From positions 1 through 64,000 of the forward strand of contig JAFEEQ010000013.1 of the NCBI GenBank assembly GCA_018241025.1: 64,000 nucleotides of DNA. Reading direction: 5' to 3'. How positions within the stretch are numbered: position 1 is the first letter of the stretch; every line of letters starts with the position of its first letter. The position numbers and the translations under genes are program-made. The stretch comes from Pseudomonadota bacterium (GTDB lineage Bacteria > Pseudomonadota > Alphaproteobacteria > Micropepsales > Micropepsaceae). The notes below the pieces were generated by a model. That model was not told the origin of the DNA and searched no databases. It saw only the letters and a program-made list of their open reading frames with translations. Shown piece by piece: positions 23,961 through 34,152 of this stretch.

Positions 23961-24758
23961 ATGACCAAGCTCACCCATCTCGACGAGACCGGCGCGGCGC
24001 GTATGGTCGATGTTTCTGCCAAGGACGCGACCGAGCGCGAGGCGACGGCCGAGGCGACGATCATGCTGTCGGCGGAAGCGTTCGCGGCGGTCGTCGACGG
24101 GACCGCGAAGAAGGGCGATGTGCTGGCCACGGCGCGTATCGCCGGAATCATGGCGGCAAAGAAGACCAGCGAGATGATCCCGCTTTGCCATCCGATCGCG
24201 CTCTCGAAAGCGAGCGTCGAATTCGAACCCGACGCCGCGCGCAGCGCCATTCGCATCCGCGCGAGCGCGAAGACGACGGGCCCGACCGGCGTCGAGATGG
24301 AAGCGCTGACGGCGGCTTCGGTCGCGGCGCTGACGGTCTACGACATGATCAAGGCGGTCGATCGCGCGGCGGTGATTGAAGGCGTGAAGCTGGTGGCGAA
24401 ATCGGGCGGCAAGAGCGGCGACTATGTTGCCGAGGCAGCGCCGGATGAGGCGCCCAAGCCGGTCTATCGTTCGACGCAGCAGCCGCGTGGACGGGCGAAG
24501 CCGGCGACGCTGATGGGCGAAGTCGCGGCGCCGCGCCGAAGCGCCGACCAACAGCGCAATGCCAATGAACAGCGCGAAGCCTTCCGCGCCTTCATGACCT
24601 CCCGTCATCTGCGTGCGACGGAATGGGCGAAGCAGGCCGGCGTGCCGGCGGCGGAGATCTATGCCTTCCTGACCGGCAAGACGCGCGCGATGTCGGGCGA
24701 TGTCGCCGAGAAGCTGGCGCGCGCGGCACGGTCGCGCGTCGACGACATGTTCAAATGA
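23961..24758 (+). CDS. moaC: MoaC with C-terminal HTH-like extension
   Basis: MoaC makes cyclic pyranopterin monophosphate, the first stable molybdenum-cofactor intermediate. Residues 1-158 are a complete MoaC ([71 protein letters not shown]). The protein then continues to 265 residues, about 105 more than usual: a Pro/Arg-rich linker (160-200) and a helical segment at about 205-262 ([21 protein letters not shown]) that looks like a Cro/C1-type HTH. The frame is continuous and overlaps moeA by 4 bp, so it is not a frameshift artefact. Confidence 0.9.
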   Translation: MTKLTHLDETGAARMVDVSAKDATEREATAEATIMLSAEAFAAVVDGTAKKGDVLATARIAGIMAAKKTSEMIPLCHPIALSKASVEFEPDAARSAIRIRASAKTTGPTGVEMEALTAASVAALTVYDMIKAVDRAAVIEGVKLVAKSGGKSGDYVAEAAPDEAPKPVYRSTQQPRGRAKPATLMGEVAAPRRSADQQRNANEQREAFRAFMTSRHLRATEWAKQAGVPAAEIYAFLTGKTRAMSGDVAEKLARAARSRVDDMFK

Positions 24759-25942
24759 TTCCGGTCGAGGAGGCGGTTGAACGGATCGTCGCGGCCTTCG
24801 CGCCGACGGCGGCGGAAACCGTCGCGATCGGCGATGCGGCGGGGCGCGTTCTCGCAGCCGATGCGATCGCGCAGGCGAGCCAGCCACCGGCGGCAGTCTC
24901 TTCGATGGACGGCTATGCCGTTCGGGCGGGCGATGCGGTTTCGGGCGCGACGCTGACGGTGATCGGCAGCGCGCCGGCAGGTCATCCTTTCGCCGGACAC
25001 TTGAGGGCGGGACAAGCGGTCCGGATCTTCACCGGCGGCGTCGTGCCGGACGGTGCCGACGCCATCGTCATCCAGGAGGACACCGAAGCGAAGGACGGCG
25101 CGGTCGTCATCCGCGAAGCCGCCGTTGCCGGCAAGCATATCCGCAGGGCCGGGCTCGATTTCGCCGAGGGCGAAGCGCTGGTCCGGGCGGGAACGCGGCT
25201 CAGCGCGCGCGACCTATCGCTGATCGCGGCGGGCGACGTGGCAGAGGTTTCTGTGCGGCGGCGGCCGCGCATCGTGTTCGCGGCGACCGGCGACGAGCTT
25301 TCGCGGCCGGGCGAACCGCGCAAGCCCGGCGGCATCGTGGCGTCATCGGGATATGCTCTCGCGGCGATGATCGAAGGCTGGGGCGGCGAAGCGGTCGATC
25401 TCGGCATTCTGCCCGATACGGCCGATGCCGTGGCGAGCATTGCCGACAAGGCGGCGGGTGCCGATCTCGTCGTGACGCTCGGCGGCGCGTCGGTCGGCGA
25501 TCACGACCTGGTGCAGTCGGCGCTCGGACCGAAAGGCTTCGCGCTGGATTTCTGGAAGATCGCGATGCGGCCGGGCAAGCCGCTGATTTTCGGGCGGCTG
25601 GGTGAGACGCCTTTGTTGGGACTGCCGGGCAATCCGGTGTCGACACTGGTCTGCGCCCTGCTCTTCCTGAAACCGTCCATCGCCGCGATGCTTGGAACGG
25701 AAGCCACGACCGCGCGCGTGATCGCCAAGCTGGGCGCCGCTCTGAAGGCCAATGACGGCCGCCAGGACTATCTGCGCGCGCGCATCGAATTGGTTGATGG
25801 CGAGCGCGTCGCAACGCCCTTCGCCATTCAGGACTCATCGATGTTGAGCATCTTCGCCCGCGCCGATGCGCTCATCGTCCGGGCGCCGCACGCGCCTGCG
25901 AGTCCGACGGGCGCCACCGTCGAAGTGCTTCTGCTCGATTGA
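24755..25942 (+). CDS. moeA: Molybdopterin molybdenumtransferase
   Basis: A 395-residue MoeA that inserts molybdate into adenylated molybdopterin. Family marks: [97 protein letters not shown]. The ATG lies in the moaC stop (ATGA), so the last two operon genes act in the same pathway. A hairpin follows. Confidence 0.94.
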   Translation: MIPVEEAVERIVAAFAPTAAETVAIGDAAGRVLAADAIAQASQPPAAVSSMDGYAVRAGDAVSGATLTVIGSAPAGHPFAGHLRAGQAVRIFTGGVVPDGADAIVIQEDTEAKDGAVVIREAAVAGKHIRRAGLDFAEGEALVRAGTRLSARDLSLIAAGDVAEVSVRRRPRIVFAATGDELSRPGEPRKPGGIVASSGYALAAMIEGWGGEAVDLGILPDTADAVASIADKAAGADLVVTLGGASVGDHDLVQSALGPKGFALDFWKIAMRPGKPLIFGRLGETPLLGLPGNPVSTLVCALLFLKPSIAAMLGTEATTARVIAKLGAALKANDGRQDYLRARIELVDGERVATPFAIQDSSMLSIFARADALIVRAPHAPASPTGATVEVLLLD

Positions 25943-25946
25943 AGAA

Positions 25947-25973
25947 GAGAGCGGGCCGGTTCGACCCGCTCTC
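25947..25973. terminator. Bidirectional terminator between moeA and a small secreted gene
   Basis: Nine-base perfect arms (GAGAGCGGG and its complement) around a 9-base loop, placed between two convergent stops. On the minus strand a TCTTCTTC tract follows, giving a weak U-tail for the small gene; on the plus strand there is no clear T-run. Confidence 0.7.
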
Positions 25974-25980
25974 CGTCAAA

Positions 25981-26283
25981 TCAGAACGTGATCCAGACAC
26001 CGTCGCGCCAGTAACCGCGGCCGTCGTGGTGCTCGTGCCAGCGATAGTGCTTGTGATGCCAGTACCAGTCGTTGTCCCAGTGATGGCGATCGCGCCAGTT
26101 GTCATTGTAGACGCGAATGCCGAGGCCGGGTGGATAGTGATACCTGTCGCGAACATGCCAGCAATCGCCCCAGTTGTTGCAGACCACACGCGCGTCAGCG
26201 GTGGTGGCCGAAGCGATCAGCGCTCCGGTTCCCAGAAGTGCCGCGAGGGCACCGGTGGTCATAAGCTTGCGGACCTTGGTCAT
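25981..26283 (-). CDS. Small secreted His/Trp/Tyr-rich protein
   Basis: A 100-residue protein with a signal peptide (cleavage probably after TADA, about residue 31). The mature part is unusually rich in His, Trp, Tyr, Asp and Arg (DRHHWDNDWYWHHKHYRWHE). Two cysteines (CNNWGDC) may form a disulphide. Such composition suggests metal binding or surface adhesion, but no function is known. It is divergent from lexA. Confidence 0.7.
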   Translation of the reverse strand: MTKVRKLMTTGALAALLGTGALIASATTADARVVCNNWGDCWHVRDRYHYPPGLGIRVYNDNWRDRHHWDNDWYWHHKHYRWHEHHDGRGYWRDGVWITF

Positions 26284-26372
26284 GGTTCATCTCCATGTCG
26301 AAGCCCCTCACCGGCAGTGGCAACGGGCGGGCGCCCTCCCCCGTTCCGGAAACTTTCCCAAGATATTGCGCG

Positions 26373-26401
26373 TTGACGCTCCCACAGAACTAAAGTAGAA
26401 C
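26373..26401 (+). promoter_or_regulatory. lexA promoter
   Basis: A -35 TTGACG (26373-26378) and -10 TAGAAC (26396-26401) with 17-bp spacing. The -10 coincides with the second half of the SOS box, so LexA bound there would block RNA polymerase. Confidence 0.7.
26387..26401. promoter_or_regulatory. SOS box (LexA operator)
   Basis: GAAC-N7-GAAC, exactly the alphaproteobacterial LexA-binding direct repeat, about 68 bp before lexA. It predicts autorepression of lexA; the divergent small secreted gene starts about 104 bp away and could be affected too. Confidence 0.88.
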
Positions 26402-26468
26402 GATTCTCCATGTTTCGGATTTGTTCGCCCTGCTTCGGGCGGCGTCACCCTGGAGGGACATGGAACCC

Positions 26469-27206
26469 ATGCTCACCCGCAAGCAATACGAACTCCTGAT
26501 GTTCATCCACGAGCGGATCCGGGAGTCCGGCGTGCCGCCGTCCTTCGACGAGATGAAGGACGCGCTCGACCTGAAATCCAAGTCGGGCATTCACCGCCTC
26601 ATCACGGCGCTGGAGGAACGCGGGTTCCTCAGGCGCATGGAAAAGCGCGCCCGCGCGCTCGAGATCATGAAGCTGCCCGACAATGTGGCGGAGACCCTGC
26701 GGCCGGCGACCTCGCGCAGCCAGGCGATGCGGCCGGCGCCACGCCACGGCCGTGCCGAGAACCGCATCTCGCCCGATGCCAGGATGGCCGGCGGACCGCG
26801 CCGGGCGATGGGCGATGGCGAGAGCGCGGTGAATGTGCCGCTGGTCGGACGGATCGCGGCCGGTACGCCGATCGAGGCGCTGCAAAATCGCATCGCCGAC
26901 GTGCCTGTTCCCGGCGGCATGATCGGCCGGGGTGAGCATTACGCCCTCGAAGTGACCGGCGACTCGATGATCAATGCCGGCATCCTCGACGGCGACACGG
27001 TGATCATCCAGGAAGCCGACACGGCCAGCACCGGTGAGATCGTCGTGGCACTGGTGGACAACCAGGAAGCGACGCTCAAGCGCCTGCGCCGCCGGGGCGA
27101 CTCCATCGCTCTGGAGGCCGCTAACCCAGCCTATGAAACGCGGCTCTACGGTGCCGACCGGGTGCGGGTCCAGGGCAAGCTGGTAGGGTTGATCCGCCGG
27201 TATTGA
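26469..27206 (+). CDS. lexA: LexA repressor
   Basis: SOS regulator and self-cleaving serine protease, 245 residues. Winged HTH at 1-65 ([34 protein letters not shown]), a linker longer than in E. coli (about 70-120, Arg/Pro-rich), cleavage site Ala131-Gly132 in RIAAGTP, nucleophile Ser166 in [10 protein letters not shown] and Lys204 in ATLKRL. I chose the second ATG (26469) to match family N-termini; the ATG at 26460 is only 2 bp after GGAGGG. The final 61 bp overlap the comEC 3' end on the other strand. Confidence 0.94.
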   Translation: MLTRKQYELLMFIHERIRESGVPPSFDEMKDALDLKSKSGIHRLITALEERGFLRRMEKRARALEIMKLPDNVAETLRPATSRSQAMRPAPRHGRAENRISPDARMAGGPRRAMGDGESAVNVPLVGRIAAGTPIEALQNRIADVPVPGGMIGRGEHYALEVTGDSMINAGILDGDTVIIQEADTASTGEIVVALVDNQEATLKRLRRRGDSIALEAANPAYETRLYGADRVRVQGKLVGLIRRY

Positions 27207-29278
27207 GGCGATGTCCACGGCCGCTGGCCGCGGATCGCTTCGACGCTTTCAGCCCGCAGGGTCGGACCGAACCAGATCGCATGCGCATTGGCGCGAGCGA
27301 CATCGAGACGGTCGATGACGAGCTTCGGGCCCTTGCAGCGGCCGCGCGCCGGTATGGCGGCGATGACGACATCAGCCGTGGAACAGTCCTCAGCGAAAGC
27401 ATCGGCACGCGCGATGTAGGCGACCTCGAGATCGCCTGCGGTGGTCGCGATGCAGCCGAGCGTGTCGCACGCGATCTTGTCGGCAGGCGTGACCAGCGCA
27501 TCGTCCGGCAGGCGCGCATCGCCATCGCGCTTCAGCCACTCGGCGGCGGAATAGTCGTCCTTGGGCGGAACGAGAAACGTGAGGCGGCCGGAGGGCGCGC
27601 GGATCGCGACGGTGACGCCATCGCGCGCGATCAGGATATCGGGCGGGCGGGCAAACCAGGCGAGCACCAGGCCCAGTGCGATGGGCGCCAGACCGAACCA
27701 ACGCCAGCGCCGCGTCCACAGCGTGAGCCATAGGCCGCCGAACACGACCGGCAGGAGTGCGCTGAGCGGCCAGGCGGCAAGCGAGGCGGTGGCACCGGGA
27801 AGCTGGGCGACCCAATGGGCGACGGCGCTCATCAGCGCGACGCCTTTTCCCATCGCAACCAGTGGCCAATGATCGAGGCCGAAAGGCATCAGCACCATCG
27901 CGACGGCGGCGGCGGGCATGATCACGAAGCCGGCGATGGGCAGCGACAGAAGGTTCGACAGGATGCCGTATTGCGCGGATCGTCCGAAGTGGAAGATCAC
28001 GAAGGGCGCGGTGGCGAGACCGGCGACGATGCTGGCCATGGCGATGCCGGCGAAGTAGCGCCAGATGCGGCGCAGGATACCGGGCGGCACGGCATCGCGG
28101 CCCCGTGTCGCCTCCCACTCGCCGAAAGCGATAAGGCCGATGACTGCCGCGAAGGACATCTCAAAGCCCGGCTCGAGCAGGCTCTCGGGCTCGATGAGAA
28201 GAAGCAGGGTCGCGGCGAGCGCGACGTTGCGCATGGTGATCGCGGGGCGGTCGAACAGGATGGCGGTGAACATCAGCGCGAGCATGATCCAGGAGCGGAG
28301 CGCCGGTGCTTCGCAGCCGCTGATCAGCAGGTAGAAGGTCGAGCTCGCCAGCGCGAGCATCGCAGCCCATTTCTTGATCGGATAGCGCAGCGCGACATAG
28401 GGGATCGCCGCCAGGAGCGCGCGCAGCACCCAGAAGAAGATGCCGCCCGCGAGCGCGAGATGCAGGCCCGAGATCGACAGGACGTGCATCAAACCGGAGT
28501 CGCGGTAGGCCTGGACGTCGGAGGGATCGACGCTGCTGCGTTCGCCGGTGATCAATGCCGCGGCGATGGCGCCTTCTGGGCCGGGCAACATCGCGCGGAT
28601 ACGCTGGGTGACGCCGTTGCGCAGGCTTTCGAGGCCGGCTTGCCAGCGCTCGAGCCATGTGTCGGGCCGCAGCGATGCAATCGGTTTGGGGCGGCCGTAG
28701 GTGTAGCCGACGGCGCCGAGCTGCATGTAATAGGCGGCGCGGCCGAAATCGTAGCCGCCAGGCGCAGCCGGCGACGGCGGCGGCATCAGCACCGCGGTGA
28801 CATGGACCCAGCTTCCCGGCGCCGGCAAAGGCGTTGCGGCGCGAACGGTCACGCGGATGTGGCGCGGAACCGGCGCGAGGCGGCCGGTGTGGATTTCGCT
28901 CAACACCAGCCGAATGCCCTTGCCCTTGGGCTCGGCCTGATCGACACGTGCATCGATGCGAATGGGACCGATCTGGTGTGCGAGCACCGGCGCGGCGACC
29001 CATTCGGTGCGAAGCTTGGCATTGGCAAAGCCGAACGAGATGGCGGCCAGCAGCGCGAGGATCACGCGCGGCACAGTCCACAACAGGCGCGCGGAAAGGA
29101 TTGCGGAGGCAAGCCCCAGCGTTGCCACGACGCCGCCGAAGAGACGCGACGGTTCGAAGGGCAAGGCGAAGTAAATGCCGATCCCGGTGGCGAACGCGGC
29201 CGGCAGCCAGAGCGCCCAGCGCGCACGCTCGGCCTCGGCCATCGCCGCCAAACGGCCCAGCCATGCCAGCGCCGCCAT
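27146..29278 (-). CDS. comEC: ComEC/Rec2-family DNA-uptake channel protein
   Basis: About 710 residues, polytopic. The order is an N-terminal helix pair, a DUF4131-like soluble region ([20 protein letters not shown]), a Competence domain with the signature [12 protein letters not shown] and many TMs ([29 protein letters not shown]), and a C-terminal beta-lactamase-like region without the HxHxDH metal motif. It forms the inner-membrane pore for single-stranded DNA in naturally competent bacteria. Other competence genes are not in the window. Start chosen at the ATG at 29278; 29332 or 29242 are alternatives. It is divergent from gltX and overlaps lexA at the 3' end. Confidence 0.88.
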   Translation of the reverse strand: MAALAWLGRLAAMAEAERARWALWLPAAFATGIGIYFALPFEPSRLFGGVVATLGLASAILSARLLWTVPRVILALLAAISFGFANAKLRTEWVAAPVLAHQIGPIRIDARVDQAEPKGKGIRLVLSEIHTGRLAPVPRHIRVTVRAATPLPAPGSWVHVTAVLMPPPSPAAPGGYDFGRAAYYMQLGAVGYTYGRPKPIASLRPDTWLERWQAGLESLRNGVTQRIRAMLPGPEGAIAAALITGERSSVDPSDVQAYRDSGLMHVLSISGLHLALAGGIFFWVLRALLAAIPYVALRYPIKKWAAMLALASSTFYLLISGCEAPALRSWIMLALMFTAILFDRPAITMRNVALAATLLLLIEPESLLEPGFEMSFAAVIGLIAFGEWEATRGRDAVPPGILRRIWRYFAGIAMASIVAGLATAPFVIFHFGRSAQYGILSNLLSLPIAGFVIMPAAAVAMVLMPFGLDHWPLVAMGKGVALMSAVAHWVAQLPGATASLAAWPLSALLPVVFGGLWLTLWTRRWRWFGLAPIALGLVLAWFARPPDILIARDGVTVAIRAPSGRLTFLVPPKDDYSAAEWLKRDGDARLPDDALVTPADKIACDTLGCIATTAGDLEVAYIARADAFAEDCSTADVVIAAIPARGRCKGPKLVIDRLDVARANAHAIWFGPTLRAESVEAIRGQRPWTSPQYRRINPTSLPWTRTRSAP

Positions 29279-29363
29279 ACGGGTCGAAAGTGCTATCGCC
29301 ACGGAAACCGGCCTGCTAGAAGCGCACCGCACTCAAGCCGCAGACGCCGGCCCCTCTTCCACT

Positions 29364-30773
29364 ATGACCGAAAACAAGAAACCCGTCCTCCGCTTCGCAC
29401 CCTCGCCCACCGGCTATCTCCACATCGGCGGCGCCCGCACCGCGCTGTTCAACTGGCTGTTCGCCAGGCACAGCGGCGGGACCTTCCTGCTGCGCATCGA
29501 AGACACCGACCGCGAGCGTTCGACGCCCGAGGCGGTGGAGGCGATCCTGAACGGGATGGCGTGGATGGGGCTCGATTGGGACGGGCAGACGATCTACCAG
29601 TTCGCGCGCGCCGGGCGGCATCGCGAGGTCGCGGAGCAGCTTCTGGCCGAGGGCAAGGCATACAAGTGCTTCGCCACCGCCGAAGAGCTCACGCAGATGC
29701 GCGAGGAGCAAAAGGCCGCGGGCAAGCCGATGCGCTATGACGGGCGCTGGCGCGACCGCGATCCGGCGGAAGGCGGCGACAAGCCCTACGTCATCCGCCT
29801 CAAGGCGCGGCAGACCGGCGAGACCGTGGTGAACGATCTCGTGCTGGGCGAAGTCAAATTCCAGAACGATCAGCTCGACGATATGATCCTGCTGCGCTCG
29901 GACGGCACGCCGACCTACATGCTGGCGGTGGTGGTCGACGACAACGACATGGGCGTGACGCATGTCGTGCGCGGCGCCGATCACCTGAACAACGCGGCAC
30001 GGCAGCTGCAGATCATCGAGCAGATGGGCTGGCCGGTGCCGGTCTATGCCCATGTCCCGCTGATCCATGGGCCGGACGGCGCCAAGCTTTCCAAGCGCCA
30101 TGGCGCACTGGCGGTCGAGGCCTATCGCGACATGGGCTACCTGCCGGAGACGATGCGCAACTACTTGCTGCGGCTCGGCTGGGCGCATGGCGACGACGAG
30201 ATCATCTCGACGGAGCAGGCAATCGAATGGTTCACGCTGGAAGCCATCGGCAAGTCTGCGGCGCGGATGGATTACAAGAAGCTCGACAATCTGAACGGCC
30301 ACTACATCCGCCAGACTGCAGATGCGACGCTGACCGCCGAGGTCGTGGCATTGCTCGAGCGGCAGAGCCCGCCGCGGATCCTGAGCGAGGCGGCGCGGCA
30401 GCGGCTGACCGCGGCGATGCCGGGATTGAAGGAGCGGGCGAAGACGCTGGTCGAGCTCTCGTCCGCCGCAGAATTTCTGTATACGGACGGTCCGCGGGAT
30501 CTCGATGCGGCGGCGGAGAAGCTGATCACCCCGGACGCCCGGGCGACCATCGGCAAGGTGCTGCCGGCATTGGAGGCGACCGACTGGAGCGGGCCGGCCC
30601 TGGAGGCGGCGGCGCGGAACCTCGCCGAGGCCGGCGGGCTCAAGCTCGGCCAGGTGGCCCAGCCCCTGCGCGCGGCACTGACCGGAAAAGCGGCATCGCC
30701 TCCGCTCTTCGACGCCATGGCGATTTTGGGTCGGGAAGAATCCTTAGTTCGCCTAAGGGCTTACGCAAAATAG
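29364..30773 (+). CDS. gltX: Glutamyl-tRNA synthetase
   Basis: A class-I synthetase charging tRNA-Glu, and in many alphaproteobacteria also tRNA-Gln. 469 residues. HIGH motif in [37 protein letters not shown], and the KMSKS-type loop [12 protein letters not shown], plus the C-terminal helical anticodon region. The ATG at 29364 sits just ahead of the conserved [10 protein letters not shown]. Its position between comEC and gltA matches the alphaproteobacterial order. Confidence 0.95.
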   Translation: MTENKKPVLRFAPSPTGYLHIGGARTALFNWLFARHSGGTFLLRIEDTDRERSTPEAVEAILNGMAWMGLDWDGQTIYQFARAGRHREVAEQLLAEGKAYKCFATAEELTQMREEQKAAGKPMRYDGRWRDRDPAEGGDKPYVIRLKARQTGETVVNDLVLGEVKFQNDQLDDMILLRSDGTPTYMLAVVVDDNDMGVTHVVRGADHLNNAARQLQIIEQMGWPVPVYAHVPLIHGPDGAKLSKRHGALAVEAYRDMGYLPETMRNYLLRLGWAHGDDEIISTEQAIEWFTLEAIGKSAARMDYKKLDNLNGHYIRQTADATLTAEVVALLERQSPPRILSEAARQRLTAAMPGLKERAKTLVELSSAAEFLYTDGPRDLDAAAEKLITPDARATIGKVLPALEATDWSGPALEAAARNLAEAGGLKLGQVAQPLRAALTGKAASPPLFDAMAILGREESLVRLRAYAK

Positions 30774-30781
30774 ACCGAAAA

Positions 30782-30800
30782 GTTAGCATTGCCTGCTAAC
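30782..30800. terminator. Hairpin after gltX
   Basis: A perfect 7-bp stem (GTTAGCA and its complement, 5-base loop) beginning 8 bp after the gltX stop. No T-run follows, so it may be a weak terminator, a 3'-end stabiliser, or a protein-binding palindrome upstream of the gltA promoter. Confidence 0.4.
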
Positions 30801-30811
30801 GGAACTGACAG

Positions 30812-30840
30812 GTGACGGAGTTAACCACCACGCCTATACT
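30812..30840 (+). promoter_or_regulatory. Candidate gltA promoter
   Basis: -35 GTGACG (30812-30817), 17-bp spacer, -10 TATACT (30835-30840), 56 bp upstream of gltA. The -10 is close to consensus and the -35 is moderate. Confidence 0.6.
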
Positions 30841-30896
30841 TGTTGCAGTGCATCATACCCCGGCCTCCGTCCGGACGGCCGTTCAAGGAGCCCTCG

Positions 30897-32204
30897 ATGA
30901 GAGATAGCAAGATCAAGCCCGCCGGCTCGGCCACGCTGACCTTTAAAGACAAGAACTACACCCTGCCCGCCTTCAGCGGCACCGAAGGCCCCGAGGTGCT
31001 CGATATCCGGAAGCTTTACGGTGAAGCCGACGTCTTCACCTACGATCCGGGCTTCACCTCGACGGCGAGCTGCGAAAGCGACATCACCTTCATCGATGGC
31101 GACAAGGGCGTTCTGCTCTATCGCGGCTATCCGATCGACCAGCTCGCCGAGCATTCGAATTTCCTCGAGGTCTGCTACCTGCTGCTGCACGGCGAATTGC
31201 CGAACAAGGCGCAGTTCACGAAGTTCGACAATTCGATCACGCGCCACACGATGGTGCACGAGCAGCTCGCGCAATTCTTCCGCGGCTTCCGCCGCGACGC
31301 CCATCCGATGGCGATCATGTGCGGCGTGGTCGGCGCGCTCTCGGCGTTCTATCACGACTCGACAGACATCAACGATCCGCGCCAGCGCGAGATCGCGAGC
31401 CACCGGCTGATCGCGAAAATGCCGACCATCGCGGCGATGGCCTACAAATATTCCACCGGCCAGCCCTTCGTGTATCCGCACAACGATCTGCACTACACCG
31501 AGAACTTCCTGCGCATGACCTTCTCGGTCCCGGCCGAGGAGTACAAGATCAATCCGGTGCTGGCGAAGGCGCTGGACACGATCTTCATCCTGCACGCCGA
31601 TCACGAGCAGAATGCCTCGACCTCGACGGTGCGTCTCGCCGGTTCGTCGGGCGCCAACCCGTTCGCTTGCATCGCGGCCGGCATCGCCTGTCTGTGGGGC
31701 CCCGCACATGGCGGCGCCAACGAGGCGGCGCTGAAGATGCTGGAGGAAATCGGCTCGGTCGAAAAAATCCCGGAGTTCATCGCCAAGGCGAAGGACCCCA
31801 ACGACAATTTCCGCCTGATGGGCTTCGGCCACCGTGTCTACAAGAACTACGATCCGCGCGCGACGGCGATGCAGAAGCAGTGCCATGCCGTGCTCGACGA
31901 GGTCGGCCATGGCGACGATCCGCTGCTCAAGATCGCGATGGAACTCGAGAAGATCGCGCTGTCGGACGAATACTTCGTGAAGCGCAAGCTCTATCCGAAC
32001 ATCGACTTCTACTCGGGCATCACGCTGCGCGCGCTCGGCTTCCCGACCAGCATGTTCACCGTGCTGTTCGCGCTCGCCCGCACCGTCGGTTGGATCGCGC
32101 AATGGGGCGAGATGATCGAGGACCCGCACCAGAAGATCGGCCGCCCGCGGCAGATCTACACCGGCGCGGCGCTACGCGATTACGTGCCGCTGGCGAAGCG
32201 GTAG
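30897..32204 (+). CDS. gltA: Citrate synthase
   Basis: Type II (hexameric-type) citrate synthase condensing acetyl-CoA and oxaloacetate, entry to the TCA cycle, 435 residues. N-terminal domain [21 protein letters not shown], then [17 protein letters not shown], catalytic His in [12 protein letters not shown], the segment [15 protein letters not shown], and the C-terminal DFYSGI and GRPRQIYTG. The ATG at 30897 has AAGGAG 6 bp upstream. A terminator follows. Confidence 0.96.
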   Translation: MRDSKIKPAGSATLTFKDKNYTLPAFSGTEGPEVLDIRKLYGEADVFTYDPGFTSTASCESDITFIDGDKGVLLYRGYPIDQLAEHSNFLEVCYLLLHGELPNKAQFTKFDNSITRHTMVHEQLAQFFRGFRRDAHPMAIMCGVVGALSAFYHDSTDINDPRQREIASHRLIAKMPTIAAMAYKYSTGQPFVYPHNDLHYTENFLRMTFSVPAEEYKINPVLAKALDTIFILHADHEQNASTSTVRLAGSSGANPFACIAAGIACLWGPAHGGANEAALKMLEEIGSVEKIPEFIAKAKDPNDNFRLMGFGHRVYKNYDPRATAMQKQCHAVLDEVGHGDDPLLKIAMELEKIALSDEYFVKRKLYPNIDFYSGITLRALGFPTSMFTVLFALARTVGWIAQWGEMIEDPHQKIGRPRQIYTGAALRDYVPLAKR

Positions 32205-32221
32205 GCGCACTGCATAGAAAA

Positions 32222-32256
32222 GCCGCTCGCGTGGCCACGCGGGCGGCCTTTTCTTT
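32222..32256 (+). terminator. Rho-independent terminator of gltA
   Basis: A 26-bp GC-rich stem-loop (outer GCCGC/GCGGC, one mismatch, inner CGCGTGG/CCACGCG) preceded by AAAA and followed by CTTTTCTTT, 17 bp after the gltA stop. Confidence 0.9.
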
Positions 32257-32384
32257 GGGCAGCAAACCGCGCGGCGAGACGCGCACTCAAGCGCCTCCCT
32301 TGGATCGTAATGCAGGAAGGCGTGCCCGCATAGGAGCGATCTGAGCGGGAAAGATTGAGCTTAAACCCCGCCAAGCTCGGTGGA

Positions 32385-33140
32385 TTAGCTGCCAACTGTG
32401 CCGTCGGGACGCAACATATGGATCCGATTGATCCGAATAATGTCTATGTCCTCAAAAATGCCTAGCTGCTTTTCGCTTGGGCTTGCCGACATCATTCCAA
32501 CCGGAAACCACCGGAGCAGTCCGTTGACCGGTTTATGAAGGAGTGCGGGGCCTCCACTACAACCACTCATGTTGAACCCCAGTGGCGGCATTCGACTTTC
32601 GCCCCTGACCTTATCTCGCGTCGGGTCAAAAACAACAATTAGCTGGCGTTCGGTAACATCTTCAACCGTTGGCATCGCACCCCACGCACCAAACTCACAG
32701 TGCCCAATAGCGGGCATCTTGCGAAGACTTTCGGGAAAGCCTGTGAGCGTGAGCGTATCCCGGATCTCGACTTTGGGCGGAGGCCAACAGTCGGTGACGT
32801 CTATCGTAACTGCTCGAGAGTCATTCAGTATCTTTTGGTCGACCGAAAACGTTGCAATATCTAGTTCCTCGTTTCGATCAATCAAGCGCTCTTCAAGGTC
32901 GACAACGGCATCACTCATTTGACAGATGAGCTTCGGGTTTTGCTGCTTTGCATTGAGGAAAAGGGCGATCACGTGATCTGCAGTCACACCAACAAGCCGA
33001 TCTGCAAACTTCATAATGAAGCAGCTCGCGCCGACAATATCTCCGCGTGCAGCACCACTGTGCCAATACAATGGCCGTCCGAGCTGCAGCGTATAGTCGT
33101 CAACTGCCCTTCTTAGCGGCTCGTGAGGATCATTTTCCAT
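32385..33140 (-). CDS. Trypsin-like serine protease domain protein, isolated
   Basis: A 251-residue protein with a chymotrypsin-fold triad: His56 in GVTADHVIAL, Asp94 in EELDIATFSV and Ser195 in GCSGGPALLHK. There is no signal peptide, PDZ domain or membrane segment, unlike DegP/HtrA housekeeping proteases, so it is probably cytoplasmic. Codon use is visibly less GC-rich than in its neighbours and it interrupts the gltA-lpxB order, suggesting horizontal gain. The start at 33140 is uncertain because the ribosome-binding site is weak; an upstream GTG in frame is possible. It could be a defence or effector protease, but no partner gene is visible. Confidence 0.75.
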   Translation of the reverse strand: MENDPHEPLRRAVDDYTLQLGRPLYWHSGAARGDIVGASCFIMKFADRLVGVTADHVIALFLNAKQQNPKLICQMSDAVVDLEERLIDRNEELDIATFSVDQKILNDSRAVTIDVTDCWPPPKVEIRDTLTLTGFPESLRKMPAIGHCEFGAWGAMPTVEDVTERQLIVVFDPTRDKVRGESRMPPLGFNMSGCSGGPALLHKPVNGLLRWFPVGMMSASPSEKQLGIFEDIDIIRINRIHMLRPDGTVGS

Positions 33141-33203
33141 CTGAGCTATAGTAGCGAGTTTTAAGAGCACCGTCTTATCATCGGCACAAGCCGACTGTGG
33201 GGG

Positions 33204-33284
33204 CTGTCGCCCCTTCCACCACGCCGCTGCGCGGCGCGCAGCCTTCCTCGCTTTAGCGGGAGAGGACATTTCGGGCGGTGCTCG
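33204..33284. repeat. Intergenic double-hairpin repeat, type C, copy 1
   Basis: About 80 bp with the layout CCCCTTCCACCA, hairpin around CGCTGCGCGGCG, hairpin around CTCGCTTTAGCGGGAG, then GGGCGGTGCTC. It matches copy 2 at 34074 in order and words, though the hairpin stems have changed. It lies after the GST stop. Confidence 0.75.
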
Positions 33285-33298
33285 TTGGGAGTTCGCGA

Positions 33299-34039
33299 CT
33301 ATCCGGCTGGTGTTATGCGCAACTCCGCGCGGGCGGCTTCTTCGGCGGCACGGGCGCCGGCCATCATCTTGGCGAAAGCACCGCTTTTGATCAGCTCGAT
33401 GCGCTCCTGCAGGCCGCGGTGGAGTTCGGCCAGGACTCGCGCGGCGTGTTCGTTCGTCCGGATCGCGGCCCAATAGGCGGCAACGTTCGGGTTGGGCGGG
33501 ATCGGGTTCTTGATGCCCAGCGTCTTCAGCACGCCGCCATCGACCAGAAAGAGAGCCGGCACCAGCGCGCAATCGGCCATGGTGAGGCGGCCGCAGCAGG
33601 CGAAACCGTCCTTGCCGATGAACTTGTCGAGCGCCTTCATGTTGCGCGTCACCTGGCCGGCGAGCAGATCGACGACGCCTTCGTTGCGCACCGGCGCATA
33701 GGACTGGCCGGCGAGCATGAACATGTTGTTCATGAGGTAGATGTCGCCGATGCGCGCGACCATGCGGATATGCGCGGTCTCGCGTGGGCTTGCGCCGAGC
33801 AGCGAGGGCGTCGGGTACAACTCTTCCAGATATTCGGCGATCACCTCGGATTCGGCGAGCATATCGCCGTCGATGTCGAGCACCGGAATGCGGCCGATGG
33901 GAAAATCCTCGCGGAATTTCGGCGTGCCAAAGGTTGCGGGACGTTCGATCGCGATATCGGTGATGCCCTTGGCATAGATCTGCATGCGGACGCGGGCGGA
34001 ATACGGGCTGAGATCGCCGGAGTAGAGCTTCATCGGCAT
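33299..34039 (-). CDS. Glutathione S-transferase family protein
   Basis: A 246-residue GST-fold protein: N-terminal thioredoxin-like domain (LYSGDLSPYSARVRM, then FPIGRIPVLDIDGDMLAESEVIAEYLEE, where the cis-Pro and the Glu-Ser glutathione-binding pair are conserved), then an all-helical C-terminal domain (about 90-220) with LTMADCALVPALF. The substrate is unknown. Start chosen at ATG 34039 with GGAG about 9 bp upstream; ATG 34033 is the alternative. Two type C repeats bracket the gene. Confidence 0.87.
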   Translation of the reverse strand: MPMKLYSGDLSPYSARVRMQIYAKGITDIAIERPATFGTPKFREDFPIGRIPVLDIDGDMLAESEVIAEYLEELYPTPSLLGASPRETAHIRMVARIGDIYLMNNMFMLAGQSYAPVRNEGVVDLLAGQVTRNMKALDKFIGKDGFACCGRLTMADCALVPALFLVDGGVLKTLGIKNPIPPNPNVAAYWAAIRTNEHAARVLAELHRGLQERIELIKSGAFAKMMAGARAAEEAARAELRITPAG

Positions 34040-34073
34040 GGGAAGTGCTCCGTTTCGGGAGATTCGTGCGGGA

Positions 34074-34150
34074 CTGCTCCCCCCTTCCACCATCGCTGCG
34101 CGATGGCCCCCCTCCCCCGTAAACGGGGGAGGAAAAACAGGGCGGTGCAG
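34074..34150. repeat. Intergenic double-hairpin repeat, type C, copy 2
   Basis: CCCCTTCCACCA, hairpin CATCGCTGCGCGATGG, hairpin CCTCCCCCGT/ACGGGGGAGG (arms of about 9 bp), then GGGCGGTGCAGG. Same orientation as copy 1 about 870 bp away. It lies just after the P450 stop and before the GST start. Confidence 0.8.
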
Positions 34151-34152
34151 GT

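Noticed and set aside
30782..30800. Strong transcription terminator after gltX
   Set aside because: Only a 7-bp stem without T-run; I kept it as a hairpin with low confidence and not as a firm terminator.
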